Shown in pieces: positions 63,604-64,000 of a stretch of DNA of 64,000 bases (position 1 is its first letter; every line of letters starts with the position of its first letter). The position numbers and the translations under genes were made by a program. The notes beneath the pieces were generated by a model that saw only the letters and a list, made by a program, of their open reading frames with translations, searched no databases and was not told where the DNA came from. The stretch spans positions 98,271 through 162,270 of the forward strand of contig JAEWBY010000011.1 in assembly GCA_023390905.1 (NCBI GenBank). Reading direction: 5' to 3'. The DNA comes from Pseudomonadota bacterium (lineage in GTDB: Bacteria > Pseudomonadota > Gammaproteobacteria > Xanthomonadales > Xanthomonadaceae).

Positions 63604-64000
63604 TCCGTGTTTGCCTGGTCGATGACCAAACCCTGGTGCGCCAGGGCATCCGCTCGCTGCTGGCGCTGGACGACGGCATCGAGGTCGTCGCCGAAGCGGC
63701 CGACGGCAAGCAGGCCGTGGAGCTGATCCCGCAGATCAAACCCGACGTGGTGCTGATGGACATGCGCATGCCGGTGATGTCCGGTCTGGAAGCGCTGCAG
63801 GCGCTGGCGCGCGCCGGCCAGCTCCCGCCGGCGATCATCCTGACCACCTTCGACGACGACCAGCTGGTGCTGGCGGGCCTGAAGGCCGGCGCCAAGGGCT
63901 ATCTGCTCAAGGACGTGTCGCTGGAACAACTCGTCGGCGCCATCCGCACGGTGGCCGAGGGCGGATCGCTGGTGCAGCCGGCGGTGACCCAGCGCCTGCT
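63600..64000 (+). CDS. LuxR/NarL-type response regulator, N-terminal part
   Basis: Truncated by the window end. GTG at 63600 overlaps the kinase stop (GTGA) and has GGAGGTAG upstream. The receiver domain is complete: acidic pair DD (residues 8-9), phospho-accepting Asp54 in VVLMDMRMP, Thr in LTTFDD and the conserved Lys in YLLKDVS. The sequence runs on with LEQLVGAIRTVAEGGSLVQPAVTQRLL, so an HTH LuxR DNA-binding domain is expected outside the window. Confidence 0.93.
   Translation, partial: MIRVCLVDDQTLVRQGIRSLLALDDGIEVVAEAADGKQAVELIPQIKPDVVLMDMRMPVMSGLEALQALARAGQLPPAIILTTFDDDQLVLAGLKAGAKGYLLKDVSLEQLVGAIRTVAEGGSLVQPAVTQRL

Overview
The window is a chromosomal segment of a high-GC gammaproteobacterium, most likely of the Xanthomonadaceae/Lysobacteraceae (Lysobacter, Luteimonas, Pseudoxanthomonas-like). 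This rests on established gene orders (pyrG-kdsA-eno-ftsB-ispD-ispF-truD; surE-pcm-yqaA-nlpD; ftsH-folP-miaA-hfq-hflX-hflK-hflC-DUF2065-purA; GNAT-minC-minD-minE), an Achromobacter protease I/lysyl endopeptidase homologue and a bacterial ACE-type M2 peptidase. No species call is possible from the window alone. No rRNA or tRNA gene, IS element, integrase or CRISPR array was seen.

Layout. 1-6.4 kb: end of a dicarboxylate symporter, a GNAT, a pair of secreted M16 peptidases, a hotdog thioesterase, two NlpC/P60 wall hydrolases on the minus strand and a SlyD-like FKBP. 6.5-18.5 kb: two DUF418 membrane proteins flanking a DadA-like oxidoreductase and glutathione reductase, then hutG coupled to an EamA transporter, an mdtD-type MFS pump broken by two frameshifts, a YbdK-like ligase and parE. 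18.7-26.9 kb: the pyrG-to-truD block (CTP, Kdo, glycolysis, division, MEP isoprenoid, tRNA pseudouridine), interrupted by a low-GC sugar O-acyltransferase gene between pyrG and kdsA, followed by a Smr-domain gene.

27-41.5 kb is dense housekeeping: surE-pcm-yqaA-nlpD, yhbY/rlmE divergent pair, ftsH, a 49-residue membrane ORF, folP, miaA, hfq, hflX, hflKC, DUF2065 and purA. 41.5-45.7 kb is an accessory stretch: lineage-specific hypotheticals, a phage-type DNA adenine methyltransferase with a zinc-ribbon partner, and small stress-type genes (DUF3606, PPOX, cupin, GNAT).

45.8-49.1 kb is gcvP on the minus strand behind a tandem glycine riboswitch whose first aptamer begins a few bases after a perfect TATAAT. 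49.2-53.6 kb holds DUF488, a BON protein, a 38-codon ORF and a DUF2243 membrane protein joined start-to-stop, a Bcr/CflA-type pump and small conserved proteins. 53.8-57.5 kb encodes the two secreted peptidases. 57.5-59.5 kb is a coupled TPR / HExxH / YrbL-kinase-fold trio. 59.6-62.1 kb is minE-minD-minC with a GNAT at the head of the operon, and 62.4-64 kb is a NarL/DesK-type two-component pair, cut by the window end.

Cross-cutting observation: several genes (7802, 12170, 13965, 34613, 62368) lack a Shine-Dalgarno but have a TAnnnT-like hexamer ending exactly six bases before the start codon, as expected for leaderless transcripts.
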